A stretch of DNA of 64,000 nt from the NCBI GenBank assembly GCA_934045075.1, contig OW203749.1, positions 2,585,304 to 2,649,303 of the forward strand, given 5' to 3'. The notes under the pieces are model-generated. The model saw only the letters and a program-made list of their open reading frames with translations. It was not told the origin of the DNA and ran no database searches. Both the position numbers and the translations under genes were made by a program. The DNA is from Yponomeuta sedellus (taxonomy: Eukaryota > Arthropoda > Insecta > Lepidoptera > Yponomeutidae). How positions within the stretch are numbered: position 1 is the first letter of the stretch; each line of letters starts with the position of its first letter. Shown piece by piece: positions 1 through 10,269 of the stretch.

Positions 1-188
1 GTCCGCGTAATAGTGCTAACCCTTTTTACTACGACTGGGTTACGCGCGCGACGCTATACTCGCAGGCGAGTATATTTGAAAATCCTGGCAAAAGTTAAGT
101 ACAATGGCCCCGTAAAGCAAAAAGTAAGTATGTGATTAATAACTTCCCTGAAGATGTTAAAAATATATAAAAGCACACTGCAAAAAGA

Positions 189-470
189 AATATTATAGTA
201 TTTTCTAAGGTTAACACGAGCAGTAGACATAATTAAAACTGTTTTTATACGGATTTATGCTCGTTTATTACATTTTTTACAATTTTCCAACGTTTCGGCA
301 CTTTTTCAGGTGCCGTGGTCCCCGATGACGTCACCTGGGTGACGTGACCGGGATGACGTCGCCCGTCACCTCAGTCATCCGGGACCACGGCACCTGAAAA
401 AGTGCCGAAACGTTGGAAAATTGTAAAAAATGTAATAAACGAGCATAAATCCGTATAAAAACAGTTTTAA
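189..470. mobile_element. Palindromic MITE with 90-bp perfect-looking arms
   Basis: Arms at 233-322 and 381-470 are inverted copies that I find identical throughout. The 58-bp spacer is GC-rich and contains repeated TGACGTCA/TGACGTCG-like motifs. Related partial copies lie at 3185-3315 and 42520-42890. No transposase is encoded. Each arm contains AACGTTTCGGCACTTTTTCA. Confidence 0.8.
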
Positions 471-1657
471 GAAATATTTTGTTGATATAGCATAAAAGCC
501 AGTTTAATGAAGATTCATTAAATTGGCTTTACTATTTTCAAATCTATAACAGATGTTTAAGATTTGAGAATAGAATATTAAAACTTAATAAACAACCTAA
601 CCTTCTAACCATCTGATGGTAAGATAAGAATATTCTTTATTGTACACACTAGAAAATTATGATTATGGGTGGTGTTATTTGTGAAAACACAATCCTCTAG
701 AAAACTCTTTATAAGAAGTTTATAAGTCTCAAAATAGTCTGGGGTTGTCTATTGAAGAGTATTTTTAGTGTAGAGTGGGCTTCGTGTTTCTTACACATAG
801 CACCTTGTTATGTTTTTGTGTGTTTTTTTTATATTGTAGTGTTTGTGTTTTTTTTCTTCACATAGTGTTTTTTTTTCTTCACAACGATCTTGCTTGAAAT
901 GGACACCATGTTTAATTTATAACGTTAAACGAAATGACATTGTGCTTCATTGAATACTGTTTATACTTTAATGCTACCGCTTCACTTGGCGCATATTTGC
1001 CGATTACGCGCAGAAAGGGCACGTTTCCTGGTGGAGCGGACGCAGCGCGTAACCCGTTGTGGTGTGAACCAGGCCTAATGTAAATTTTTACCTCGTTTCA
1101 TGAACCTACAATATAGTTACTTAGGATAACTCTATGTAACAGTAAGTAGCCGAGTCTTCCTATTTTTGATTCTGTTGTTTTCCGGTCATGCAAAGTACCG
1201 TGATTATAAAACTGGAGTATAAATCATTACGGGAAATAAGAAAGAAAGAAAACATTTATAAATAAGGTGATTACGTTTTGCCTAATAAATAATCGTTATG
1301 TTATGACTATCGCGAATCATTAAGAAATAAAATAAATATAAATTAAAGTAGTAAGAAATACGTGCAAAATTGTTTTTGTCACTACTATTTTTATTTATAC
1401 CAGTGAGTGATCCGCAGTGTGCGCCTCGCGAAAAATATTAGGTTTTGCGAAAAAATAACGTTAAATCTTGTACCGCGTTTTTAGCTCCAGGTTAGGTATA
1501 CAGATTCTAAAAATATCTAGGGCTTTTATTGAGATTTTCAGTGACAAATCAAATTGATTTTTTCCGACAGTAGGTACAAAATTATGTAGAAAAAAAATGG
1601 TTTGGGTAGGTGCCTACCTCTGACATTTCCAAATTTCGCAGGTGTAGGTACCTCCAA
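471..1657. other. AT-rich interval without recognisable gene
   Basis: No long open frame or splice-bounded exon was seen. The interval holds simple T-rich runs (800-880), a short piece of the GGCGGCC-type dispersed repeat tail near 615-650, and a repeat tail near 1265-1330 (TTACGTTTTGCCTAATAAAT) that recurs at 13300 and 15220. Confidence 0.5.
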
Positions 1658-1833
1658 GCCACGTCAGAGGCCTTGTGGGCGGCTCGATAACTTCTGACAG
1701 TAAGGCCCGCCACTGTCTCACAATCCTCCACCAACCCGGACTTGGCCCCCGGTTGGAGTATGGCCTAACCTTCCTGCGACGCAGGAAGGGACCCGTGCCC
1801 CAGCAGTGGGGGAAATACAAAAAGGGTTAATAC
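1658..1833 (+). mobile_element. 5S-rRNA-derived SINE, 3' half
   Basis: 5'-truncated copy beginning at the body sequence GTCAGAGGCCTT and running through CAACCCGGACTTGGCCCCCG and CAGCAGTGGGGG to the GGGTTAATAC-type tail. Same family as the fuller copies at 10270, 41724 and 52402. Confidence 0.75.
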
Positions 1834-2040
1834 AGGTACCTCGATCAAAAACGTTCGCGGAACACTGATTTACACTACAGTTTCTAGTCACCCCCGTGTC
1901 ACTCTGTACATGATATTGTCATCGGATACCATGAACAGGTCTACGATATAAGGTCCATTTTGTCACTAAAACATTAAAATATAGAGAGTGACGAATTGCG
2001 AGCGGGGTCATTGCGAAATTGACTCTAAAAGGAATAATCT

Positions 2041-2290
2041 CCTACTACAGGCTATTTCTCTTTACTTGTCCAATTTAGTAAACAAAATCTAACCTCAAAA
2101 TTTATATTCGATGCCAAAATTACATGGTTACAAAATCGCAATGTCGTAAACTTTGTTTATAAAATTGACAGCGCGTTACCTAAAACAGTGTCCCAGGTTG
2201 TATAATTGATGGGAATACGGCAGTTTTCGACTAAAAAGTCACACTTTTCCGGTAGAAAATTGTTTACTAAAATGGATAAAATAAATAGGC
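2041..2290. mobile_element. Diverged MITE copy (family at 44552-45102)
   Basis: Ends carry CTTGTCCAATTTAGTAAACA and, inverted, TTGTTTACTAAAATGGATAA. The interior matches the two copies at 44.55-45.10 kb with many substitutions, so this copy is older. Confidence 0.65.
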
Positions 2291-2689
2291 TTTAGTAGGA
2301 CCTCCTAAAGAATTTCCTACTAGATGGACACGTTAATTCATACAATTAGAGACTAGTTTTAAAATTCGGTCCCGCCGCTTATTAAACAAGATTTCTTTAG
2401 TAGACTGTGGACGTGACCCGGTGTAGTTCGTTGAGATCTGAAAAGAGAAATTTAACATAAGAGTAGATGCCACACGACGGACATCGAAATCGAGGCCGGT
2501 CTTATTATGACGGTGGAGAGATGAACTCGACAACCATCTGCCGGAGTGGTCTGAGGTGGCCCAGGACTGAAAACTCTGGACTGAATTCGGGGAAAAGCTA
2601 CGTAGAAAAAAAAGATAAGATAAAATAAAATCCTGGAGATGTTAGATTATGTAGTTGTCAATTGACAACATTTAAATTATCCTATTTTT

Positions 2690-2975
2690 TTTAATGCACT
2701 AACCCGTGCTAAGGACAATTTTAAAATTCTATTTAGAGGCTAAAAATTCCACCCATGCCGGGATTCGAACTCGCGACCTCTGGCTATCCGTGCCAGCGCT
2801 CTTTCCAACTGAGCTAATGGGCGACTCACCGGCATCAGTGAAATTTCGTACCTCTTTACACTATTCTCTGTATTACGTACAGGCAGCGACATCTGGCTGA
2901 AGTAAATACGTAATACAGAGAATAGTATAAAGAGGTTCGAAATTTCACTGATGCCGGTGAGTCGCCCATTCGCTC
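2690..2975 (-). mobile_element. tRNA-derived SINE composite
   Basis: Minus-strand tRNA-like head with B-box type GGTTCGAATCC relative (here GAGTTCGAATCCCGG), preceded by the family tail TTAGAGGCTAAAAATT. A short inverted repeat around CTGTATTACGTA (2860-2930) gives it a hairpin. It looks like a tRNA gene in its internal promoter but lacks a paired acceptor stem, so it is a SINE. Confidence 0.65.
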
Positions 2976-3006
2976 ATTTATAACGTGTCAAATTATACCT
3001 ATGAAA

Positions 3007-3152
3007 GCAACCCTTGTAAGCACCCACTGCTGGGACACGGGTCTATTCCTGCGTCGCAGGAAGGTTAGGGCATACTCCACCACGGGGCCAAGTCCGGGTT
3101 GGTGGAGGATTGTAAGACAGTGGCGGGCCTTACCGTCAGAAGTTATCAAGCA
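3007..3152 (-). mobile_element. 5S-rRNA-derived SINE, 3' half
   Basis: Antisense body fragment: CCACTGCTGGGACACGGGTC through GGTTGGTGGAGGATTGTAAG to the CAGAAGTTATCAAG motif. The head is missing. Confidence 0.7.
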
Positions 3153-3184
3153 ATTCTGCCTTACATAAGTACACTTATAGGCAC

Positions 3185-3315
3185 AGTATTTTCTAAGGTT
3201 AAAAAGACGCCTACCACCTCAGTCATCCGAGACCACGGCACCTGTAAAAGTGCCGAAACGTCGGAAAATTGTAAAAATGTAATAAACGAGCATAAATAGA
3301 AACAGTTTTAATTTA
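3185..3315. mobile_element. Half of the palindromic MITE
   Basis: Starts with AGTATTTTCTAAGGTTAA and contains one arm (GTGCCGAAACGTCGGAAAAT to AACAGTTTTAA). The other arm is deleted. Confidence 0.65.
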
Positions 3316-3321
3316 CTTATA

Positions 3322-3445
3322 GGCACGTTAAGCCGTCGGTGCCGGCTGTCACGCAATGGCAGTCGTTGAGCCATGTCAGAGGCCTTATGGGTGGCTTGAT
3401 AAGTTCTGACAGTAAGGCACCTCACTGTCTTACGAGGCCCTGTGC
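3322..3445 (+). mobile_element. 5S-rRNA-derived SINE, middle fragment
   Basis: Contains GGCACGTTAAGCCGTCGGTG through GCCATGTCAGAGGCCTTATG and a degraded tail. Confidence 0.65.
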
Positions 3446-3739
3446 TCTGCAGTAAGACAAATAAAAAGTGAAAATTATATCCGATTTTTTTATTAGGTAT
3501 AATTATTTAAAATTGTCACTTCTAAGAAGTGGGTTTATTTTCATTACAAGTTTTAAAGGCTCATTAATCTACCCTATGTAAATTTAAATTGAAGGAAAAC
3601 ATCGTGACGGAACCTGAGTGTTTGAGTCCTAGTGGACGTGATGCTCCGTACTATTTGGATTTGAAGGAAACTCGTTATTAATTTACATTTTTTTATACGT
3701 AACCAGGGACACGCCTTCTTACAGATACAGAGTATGGGC

Positions 3740-4690
3740 TTTATCATCACGCGTACCCACCGCGCACTGGCAATTTTCCGGCAGTTGGGATTCCTATATG
3801 AGTGCCCATCTCACGCGAGTTTCCGGCAGTTGGGGCGTGCTTATTCCCATAAAAGAACCCACCTCACGCGAGTTGCGGGCAGCAAGGGCGGGTGCGCCTC
3901 TCATTCTTATTTGAGTACCCACCTCACGCGAGTTTCCGGCCGTTGGCGCGGATGCGCTGCTAATTCCTATGAGTACACACCTCACGCGAGTTTCCGGCAT
4001 CCGGGCCTACCTATTCCCATGAAAGAACCCACCTCACTCGAGTTTCCGGCATTCGAGGCGGGTGCGCTTTTCATTCCTATATAAGTTCCCACCTCACGCG
4101 AATTTCCGGCGGTTAGTGCTCATTCCTATTTGAGACCCACCTCACGCGAGTTTCGGGCAGTTGGAGCGTGCTTATTCCCATAAGAGAACCCACCTCACGC
4201 GAGTTTCCGGAATTGGAGGCGGGTGTGCTGCTCATTCCTACATGAGTACCCACCTTACGTAAGTTTCCGGCAGCTGGGGCGTGCTTAATCCCCACCTCCC
4301 GCGAGTTTCCGGCAGTTGGGCAGGTGCGCTGCTCATTACTATATTAGAACCCAACTCACGCGAGTTTCGGGCAGTTGGGGCGAGCTTATTCCCATAAAAG
4401 AACCCACCTCACGCGAGTTTCCGGCATTCGAGGCGGGTGCGCTGCTCATTCCTATATGAGTACCCCCGCCTCACGCGAGTTTCCGGAAGTTGGAGCGTGC
4501 TTATTCCTATATGAGAACACACCTCACCCGAGTTTCCAGCATTAGGGGCGGGTGCGCCGCTCATTCCTACATAAGTACCCACCTTACGCAAGTTTCCGGC
4601 CGTCGCAGCAGGTGCGCTACTCAATCCTATATGAGAACCTACCTCACGCGAGTTTCCGGCAGTTGGGGCAGGTGCGCTGCTCATTCAGCC
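3740..4690 (-). repeat. Tandem array of the 3' edge of the gene 1 RING exon (about 16 units of 50-60 bp)
   Basis: About sixteen imperfect units, each with the plus-strand core CCTCACGCGAGTTTCCGG. Spacing is 60 bp for one form and about 48-53 bp for a second that carries CGTGCTTATTCCCAT. On the minus strand each unit reads as the end of exon 3: codons for NEQR-CxxC-RKLA-stop followed by 18 bp of downstream sequence. The first unit (about 4627-4686) is the exon end itself. Units diverge from one another by substitutions and small deletions. Open frames across the array come from the 60-bp (20-codon) period and are not independent genes. Confidence 0.85.
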
Positions 4691-4809
4691 AGGGCCGGAC
4701 GCAGGCGGCGTGGAAGCTGTGCGCGCACGGCAGCTCCTCCAACTCCTGGTCCTTCAGCATCACCTCGCAGCATATGGAGCACTCCTCCAGCGACCACGAG
4801 CGCTGACGG
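4644..4809 (-). CDS. Gene 1, exon 3 (terminal): C-terminal RING-H2 finger of a membrane E3 ubiquitin ligase
   Basis: Last coding exon of a three-exon gene on the minus strand. It runs from a 3' splice site CCTATCCCCAG at 4810-4820 to a TGA at 4644-4646 and encodes 54 residues. It reads RQRSWSLEECSICCEVM near its start and contains all eight ligands of a C3H2C3 RING: CSIC, CAHSFHAAC, and CPNC close to the end, with the conserved P-W-L between. RING-H2 fingers recruit a ubiquitin-loaded E2, so the product is inferred to be an E3 ligase; DZIP3/TTC3-type RINGs are the nearest pattern I know. The exon begins in phase 2, matching the end of exon 2. Its 3' edge (RKLA plus stop) is repeated in the tandem array downstream, and its acceptor is repeated in the array upstream. 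The stop falls directly after the last zinc ligands, so the protein ends with the finger. Confidence 0.82.
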
Positions 4810-6471
4810 CTGGGGATAGGACCCGCGTGAGACTTCTACCCAGCTGTGGGCACCATTTACGACTGGGGAGAGGACCCGCCTGAGACATCTGCCCAGCTGT
4901 GGGTACCATTTACGGCTGGGGAGAGGACCCGCGTGAGACTTCTGCCCAGCTGTGGGCACCATTTACGGCTCGGGAGAGGACCCGCGTGAGACTCCTGCCC
5001 AGCTGTGGGCCCCATTTACGGCTGGGGAGAGGGCCGGCGTGAGACTTCTGCCCAGCTGTGGGCACCATTTACGGCTAGGTAGAGGACCCGCGTGAGACTT
5101 CTGCCCAGCTGTGGGCACCATTTACGGCTGGGGAGAGGATCCGCGTGAGACTTCTGCCCAGCTGTGGGCACCACTTGCGGCTGGGGAGAGGACCCGCGTG
5201 ATACATCCGCCCAGCTGTGGGCACCATTTACGTCTGGGGAGAGGACCCGCCTGAGACTTCTGCCCAGCTGTGGGCACCATTTACGGCTGGGGAGAGGACC
5301 CGCCTGAGACTTCTGTCCAGCTGTGGGCACCATTTACAGCTGGGGAGAGGACCCGCGTGAGACTTCTGCCCAGCTGTGGGCACCATTTACGGCTGGGGAG
5401 AGGACCCGCGTGAGACTTCTGCCCAGCTGTGGGCACCATTTACGGCTGGGGAGAGGACCCGCGTGAGACTTCTGCCCAGCTGTGGGCACCATTTACGGCT
5501 GGGGAGAGGACCCGCGTGAGACTTCTGCCCAGCTGTGGGCACCATTTACGGCTAGGGAGAGGACCCGCGTGAGACTTCTGCCCAGCTGTGGGCACCATTT
5601 ACGGCTGGGGAGAGGACCCGCGTGAGACTACTGCCCAGCTGTGGGCACCATTTACGGCTGGGGAGAGGACCCGCGTGAGACTTCTGCCTAGCTGCTGGCA
5701 CCATTTACGGCTGGGGAGAGGACCCGTGTGAGACTTCTGGCCAGCTGTGGGCACCATTTACGGCTGGGGTGAGGACCCGCGTGAGACTTCTGCCCAGCTG
5801 TGGGCACCATTTACGGCTGGGGAGAGGACCCGCCTGAGACTCCTGCCCAGCTGTGGGCCCCATTTACGGCTGGGGAGAGGGCCGGCGTGAGACTTCTGCC
5901 CAGCTGTGGGCACCATTTACGGCTAGGGAGAGGACCCGCGTGAGACTTCTGCCCAGCTGCTGGCACCATTTACGGCTGGGGAGAGGCCATTTACGGCTGG
6001 GGAGAGGACCCGCCTGAGACTTCTGCCCAGCTGTGGGCACGATTTACGGCTGGGGAGAGGACCCGCGTGAGACTTCTGCCCAGCTGTGGGCACCATTTAA
6101 GGCTGGGGAGAGGACCCGCGTGAGACTTCTGCCCAGCTGTGGGCACCATTTACGGCTGGGGAGAGGACCCGCGTGAGACTTCTGCCCAGCTGTGGGCACC
6201 ATTTACGGCTGGGGAGAGGACCCGCGTGAGACTTCTGCCCAGCTGTGGGCACCATTTACGGCTGGGGAGAGGACCCGCGTGAGACTTCTGCCCAGCTGTG
6301 GGCACCATTTACGGCTGGGGAGAGGACCCGCGTGAGACTACTGCCCAGCTGTGGGCACCATTTACGGCTGGGGAGAGGACCCGCGTGAGACTACTACCCA
6401 GCTGTGGGCACCATTTACGGCTGGGGAGAGGACCCGCGTGAGACTTCTGCCCAGCTGTGGGCACCATTTCA
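4810..6471 (-). repeat. Tandem array of a 53-bp unit carrying the gene 1 intron 2 splice acceptor (about 31 copies)
   Basis: About thirty-one near-identical copies of a 53-bp unit, whose plus-strand core is GGCTGGGGAGAGGACCCGCG followed by TGAGACTTCTGCCCAGCTG. On the minus strand every unit contains a pyrimidine tract and AG (TCCTCTCCCCAG) followed by CCGT, the same sequence that forms the intron 2/exon 3 boundary at 4809/4810. The array therefore lies at the end of intron 2 and places roughly thirty copies of the acceptor upstream of the real one. Partial units occur near 5980-5995. Identity between neighbouring units is high, so expansion looks recent. Confidence 0.9.
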
Positions 6472-6534
6472 TGGAACTACAGCGCTGTAGGGCGGAGCCC
6501 TGTAATAGCTACGGCTACTGCGACGACCTCTGTG

Positions 6535-6715
6535 ATGTAGCGGTAGCGCATCTGCCTACCATGCAAGAGGTCCCGGGTTCGAATCCCGGCTGGGGACAAA
6601 AAAAAACCTCAGGTCTTGGATGTTTACATGTTCGTGATGTCGCTGTTTCTGGTTCCCGCAACACAGGGTGTGGGGCCAGAAGCAATGTATGTGTCTGTAT
6701 GTAAATGTTATTTTA
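6535..6715 (+). mobile_element. tRNA-derived SINE (family Y)
   Basis: tRNA-like head with A-box region GTAGCGGTAGCGC and B box GGTTCGAATCCC, then an A run and the body ending GGGGCCAGAAGCAATGTATG. Other copies: 6965-7105, 47140-47300 and 48675-48855, all antisense. The head resembles an insect tRNA-Gly, but the lack of a paired acceptor stem and the constant 3' body mark a SINE. Confidence 0.7.
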
Positions 6716-6719
6716 TATT

Positions 6720-6960
6720 AGAGGCTAAAAATTTCACCCATGCGAGGACTCGAACCCGCGACCTCTGGCTAACCGTGCTAGCGCTCTCCCAACTGAGCTA
6801 ATAGGCAAGTACCGGCATCAGTAAAATATCGAACCTCTTTACAATATTCTCTGTATTATTTACAGGCAGCGACATCTGGCTGAAGTAATTTGCATCACTT
6901 GCAGCCCCGAGATTCCGATGTAAAACCTCGTTTTACTCGCCTCGCCTGTAAATAATACAG
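6720..6960 (-). mobile_element. tRNA-derived SINE (family X)
   Basis: Antisense copy: TTAGAGGCTAAAAATTTCAC, then tRNA-like GAACCCGCGACCTCTGGCTA and the body with GCAGCGACATCTGGCTGAAG. Confidence 0.65.
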
Positions 6961-6964
6961 AGAT

Positions 6965-7105
6965 ACACTGTGTCGTGGGAACCAGAAACAACGACATCAC
7001 AAACATGTAAGACCTGGGGTTGTTTTTGTTCCCAGCCGGGATTCGAACCCGGGACCTCTTGCATGGTAGGTAGATGCGCTACCGCTACGCCACAGAGGTC
7101 GTCAA
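6965..7105 (-). mobile_element. tRNA-derived SINE (family Y)
   Basis: Antisense copy with CCGGGATTCGAACCCGGGAC and TGCGCTACCGCTACGCCACA. Inverted relative to the copy at 6535-6715, so the pair could fold. Confidence 0.7.
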
Positions 7106-7499
7106 TAGGTTTTTAAAATTGGAAAGTTCACGCAATTAACTTCTTAAAGGACCCCACCTCTGGGCAACCCTTCGATGGAACCGGGCAAGGACGCCACAAA
7201 CATGTAAAAACATAAAAACACGCGCACTCCTCAGACCATTCATGCAAATTGTTAATGACCCTTCATCATCAGTCCCTGTCATGGCTTATTTATAATCTTA
7301 CCAGCTGTGCCCCGCTGTGTATACTATAGTTTATACATTTTACCATGGGAATAAGATACGCCGGGTTTTCACGGTCTTGTTGCGCTCGGACCGAGTTTAC
7401 TAAGATGACTACTAAGATGCTACTCTGATCGTGTGGTCAGAAAGAGTGTCAGAAAGAGATAATTAGCAGTTTAATTTACGAAGGTGAAGAAGTATTGTG

Positions 7500-8245
7500 G
7501 AATGTGCGTTTGGCATCATATAAAAATAAAGACTCAAATTGTTCGCTTGTTAACCGCAAAAGGTTCTTAAACTTGGCTGTTTCTTCCATTTTATAATTCT
7601 CGAAGAATATATTCGAAATTTCGAAGCACCTAAAGGTCAATGAGACGATATAAAGAATGTAAACAAAGTTTCAGGGGTTCAAAACATTTTTATTTGAATA
7701 AATTATAGTTATACAAATTTCGGATTCCCTGTTCTAATCGCTGTCGCCTGTATTAGTCAAACATGATTCACCGGAAGAGTACGAATCAACCCTATTTATG
7801 ACAAAATTATCCGTAGCATTATCAATCATGTTATCAATATGGCTATAAAAATTGTCCTCGTATCACATCGAACGCAATCTAAACAGGAATGAACTATTAT
7901 AGTTCACAAAATGGCGGATAACACCAAATGTTGACAACTGCCGTACTGAAAGTTTTCCTGTACCACGAAATACGCAACGACAGGTGTCGTCGATCAAATG
8001 ACGCCATTACCGCATACGTGTGACAAGGACAGAGATAATAATCGCTCACTATCGCAATGTAACTCAGTAACGGTCCTTTTGTTTACATTCTTTATCTCGT
8101 CTCATTGGCCTTCCTTTAGTCTGTCACGGATTAAAATCCATTTACGTGTCCAGATTTTTCTTCTTTTTTCATCCTGCTGCTGTTGCAGCTCGACGATAAC
8201 CATATCTGCCATCACTTCTATGCCTTTCAGCAGTAAATCGGTCAT
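7500..8245 (-). pseudogene. Broken N-terminal part of a Harbinger-type transposase
   Basis: From ATG 8245-8243 the frame reads MTDLLLKGIEVMAD and then KRRKIWTRKWILIRDRLKEG, stopping at 8102 just inside an inserted MITE. Beyond the MITE (below 7635) the same orientation continues with a frame containing MEETAKFKNLLRLTSEQFES. The basic WxRxWIxxRxxLG and xNLLRLTxExFExL patterns are typical of PIF/Harbinger transposase N-termini (family knowledge). The gene is disrupted by the insertion and a frame change and lacks DDE residues. Confidence 0.55.
7635..8110. mobile_element. MITE nested in the Harbinger remnant
   Basis: Inverted ends of about 33 bp: left GGTCAATGAGACGATATAAA then GAATGTAAAC; right (inverted) GGCCAATGAGACGAGATAAA then GAATGTAAAC. 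No coding capacity. It splits the transposase remnant between RDRLKE and the following segment. Confidence 0.65.
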
Positions 8246-8554
8246 TTCAAAGCCACTGCAAAGCTGGTTCAAAGTTTTTCAAGTTTTCACAGAGTTTTGC
8301 TTTTATAACAGTAGACGCTGACCAGACAACAAAGCGCGTTCAAAAATGAATAAAAATCCATATCCACTAAAATGTGTGTAGACTAGTATCCGAGTTGCTG
8401 TTTTAGTTGACTAAGAAGACACGCTCGGTCCGAGTCCACTAAGACCGTGAAAACGCGGCTATATTTTACCTCAATAAAACTTAGCCTAAATTATTATGTT
8501 AATCCAGGGTGTCAGCTAACTCCATACCAAATTATACTATTTTTATTTTTAATG

Positions 8555-8935
8555 CACTAACCCGTGCTAAGGACAAATTTAAAAACCTATTTAGAGGCTA
8601 AAAATTTAAGCCTCTAAATAGGTTTTTAAATTTGTCCTTAGCACGGGTTAGTGCATTAAAAATAAAAATAGTATAATCATGTGCGTACAGTGATATCGTT
8701 CCGATGTAAAAACCTAACTGCAAAGTAGGTAGTCGGGGCTGTAAGTGATGCAATTTGCTTAAGCCAGATGTCGCTGCCTGTACGTAATACAGAGAATAGT
8801 ATAAAGAGGTTCGAAATTTCACTGATGCCCATTGGCTGAATTGGTAGAGCGCTGGCACGGATAGCCAGAGGTTGCGGGTTCGAATCCCGGCATGGGTGAA
8901 ATTTTTAGCCTCTAAATAGGTTTTTAAATCCATAC
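8555..8935 (+). mobile_element. tRNA-derived SINE (family X) with inverted leader
   Basis: A perfect hairpin at about 8555-8660 (CACTAACCCGTGCTAAGGAC on both strands, centre near AAAAATTTAAGCC) precedes a sense copy whose tRNA-like head is at 8826-8899 (GGTTGCGGGTTCGAATCCCG) and which ends TTTTTAGCCTCTAAATAGGT. Among the best-preserved copies in the window. Confidence 0.65.
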
Positions 8936-9049
8936 CAAATGTTATTAAAAACGCTCCAGCCGTTTAGACGTGAATAAGTAACAAACATTGGCTATGATGG
9001 CATAAACATAAGATATAGAATGTGGCGGTCATTTTTGTAGGACTATTTA

Positions 9050-9390
9050 AGACTAGCTATTGCCCGCGACTCCGTCCGCGTGGACTTTAGTTTTTGCAAT
9101 CCCTTTCACTCCCTTAAGGGTTAAATATTAAAAAAAACGCCGAAACACGTGTTCAATCAGTTGTGTTGAAGAGTATTTATTTTAAGTTTCAAGAAAATTA
9201 TATTATACCTCCCATACAAATTTTGGCAACCCTTTTGGGGCTTAGAGGTAGAATTTAAAAAAATCCGGTCTTATTCCTCGCCTACATTATTTACTGTGCA
9301 AAATTTCAGCTTCCTAGGTCCAACGGCTTGGGCTAGGCGTTGATGAGTGCGTCAGTCAGTCAAGACTTTGAATTTTATTTATATAGATTT
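9050..9390 (+). mobile_element. Non-LTR retrotransposon 3' tail remnant
   Basis: Begins near CTAGCTATTGCCCGCGACTC and runs through a sequence resembling the untranslated tail of insect LINEs (AAATTTCAGCTTCCTAGGTC, then GCGTCAGTCAGTCAAGACTT). No reverse transcriptase coding remains. Confidence 0.45.
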
Positions 9391-9687
9391 AAGAGTGTTA
9401 TTCTTAATAAGATTGTAGATGTATAGGATGCCAAACCTACGTCTAAAAAAACCAACACAAGTAATATGTTAACTAATGAATGCATTGTACACTTCTTATA
9501 TTATTTCAAGCAAATAACTTGAAAATCACCCGCAAACACCTCACATGCAAGTGGCCGATCAGACCAAACGAATGCTCTTACAAATTCTGTTGTCTTGGAT
9601 TTCCAATGTATTCTAATTCGGCTGTTTCATTCCTGTAAGACGAAGATTGGATTCCATTGAGTAAATCAGAAATAAGTATGGCTAAGA

Positions 9688-10130
9688 CAGGGCAGGATCT
9701 ACCTAAGGGCTGCTTGGGCTGCAGCCCAGGGCCCCGAGGTTACAAGGGGCCCCCAGATTCCGCTAAACACAGTAGGCGATAATTTTAATTTAACCTGTCA
9801 ATTTCTTTTACTAATTCATAATAAATAAATGAAACTATTTTATTGTTTTTTTTTTATATAATAATATGTATATATATCACCATTTTGATTTCTCTCTCAC
9901 CCAAAAGTTGCCTGGAAGAGATTGCTACCACAAAAATAAGGTCGCCTTTTGTACTACTACTTGAGTAGATTTAATGAATATTTCTGTTTTTTTGTGCAAT
10001 AAAGAATATTTAATAATAATAATAATAATGATTATAGAAACAATTTTTTGACATGGCTATTAGTTGAGTACCTAGATAGGCCCCTAAGTAGTTTCAGCCC
10101 AGGGCCCCACAAACTCAAGATCCGCCCATG
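9688..10130. mobile_element. hAT-type MITE with 8-bp target duplication
   Basis: The 443-bp element starts CAGGGCAGGATCTACC and ends (inverted) CATGGGCGGATCTTGAG, with further inverted similarity around GGGCCCTGGGCTG. It is flanked on both sides by GGCTAAGA (9680-9687 and 10131-10138). An 8-bp duplication with CA...TG ends is the hAT signature. The interior is AT-rich and non-coding. Confidence 0.8.
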
Positions 10131-10269
10131 GGCTAAGACCATGAGGCCTTAACCTATGGTGATAAAAATTATTCAGAATCTTCTAAAACAGCGTAGAAAT
10201 CTTACCCTAAAGTCCCTTAGCCACTCCTAATGAGATGAGTCTTTCCGATGTATGTCCTCCCTAATCGTT

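Larger units (their letters stand above)
7360..8459 (-). mobile_element. Harbinger/PIF-like DNA transposon remnant
   Basis: Terminal inverted repeats of about 36 bp: the left end has GGTTTTCACGGTCTTGTTGC then CTCGGACCGAG, and the inverted right end has CGTTTTCACGGTCTTAGTGG then CTCGGACCGAG. Flanks are TA-containing trinucleotides (TAC, TAT), compatible with Harbinger target preference. Coding remnants on the minus strand (see 7500-8245) resemble the start of PIF/Harbinger nucleases. The catalytic DDE part is absent, so it is non-autonomous. Confidence 0.65.

Noticed and set aside
3734..4684. Open frames of 60-116 codons on both strands in the first tandem array
   Set aside because: They follow from the 60-bp (20-codon) period. 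Only the last unit, as the end of the RING exon, has coding context.
4810..6471. CRISPR-like regular repeat
   Set aside because: The whole 53-bp unit is conserved with no variable spacers, and the genome is eukaryotic.
6535..6610. Functional tRNA-Gly gene
   Set aside because: A and B boxes are tRNA-like, but the acceptor stem does not pair and the same 3' body recurs in four copies, so it is a SINE head.
4681..6704. Proline/tryptophan-rich open frames across the 53-bp array
   Set aside because: Frames produced by repetition of one unit; no start context, and the array is intronic to gene 1.
8826..8900. Functional tRNA gene
   Set aside because: Intact B box, but the constant flanking SINE sequence and multiple copies elsewhere argue for a family X SINE.
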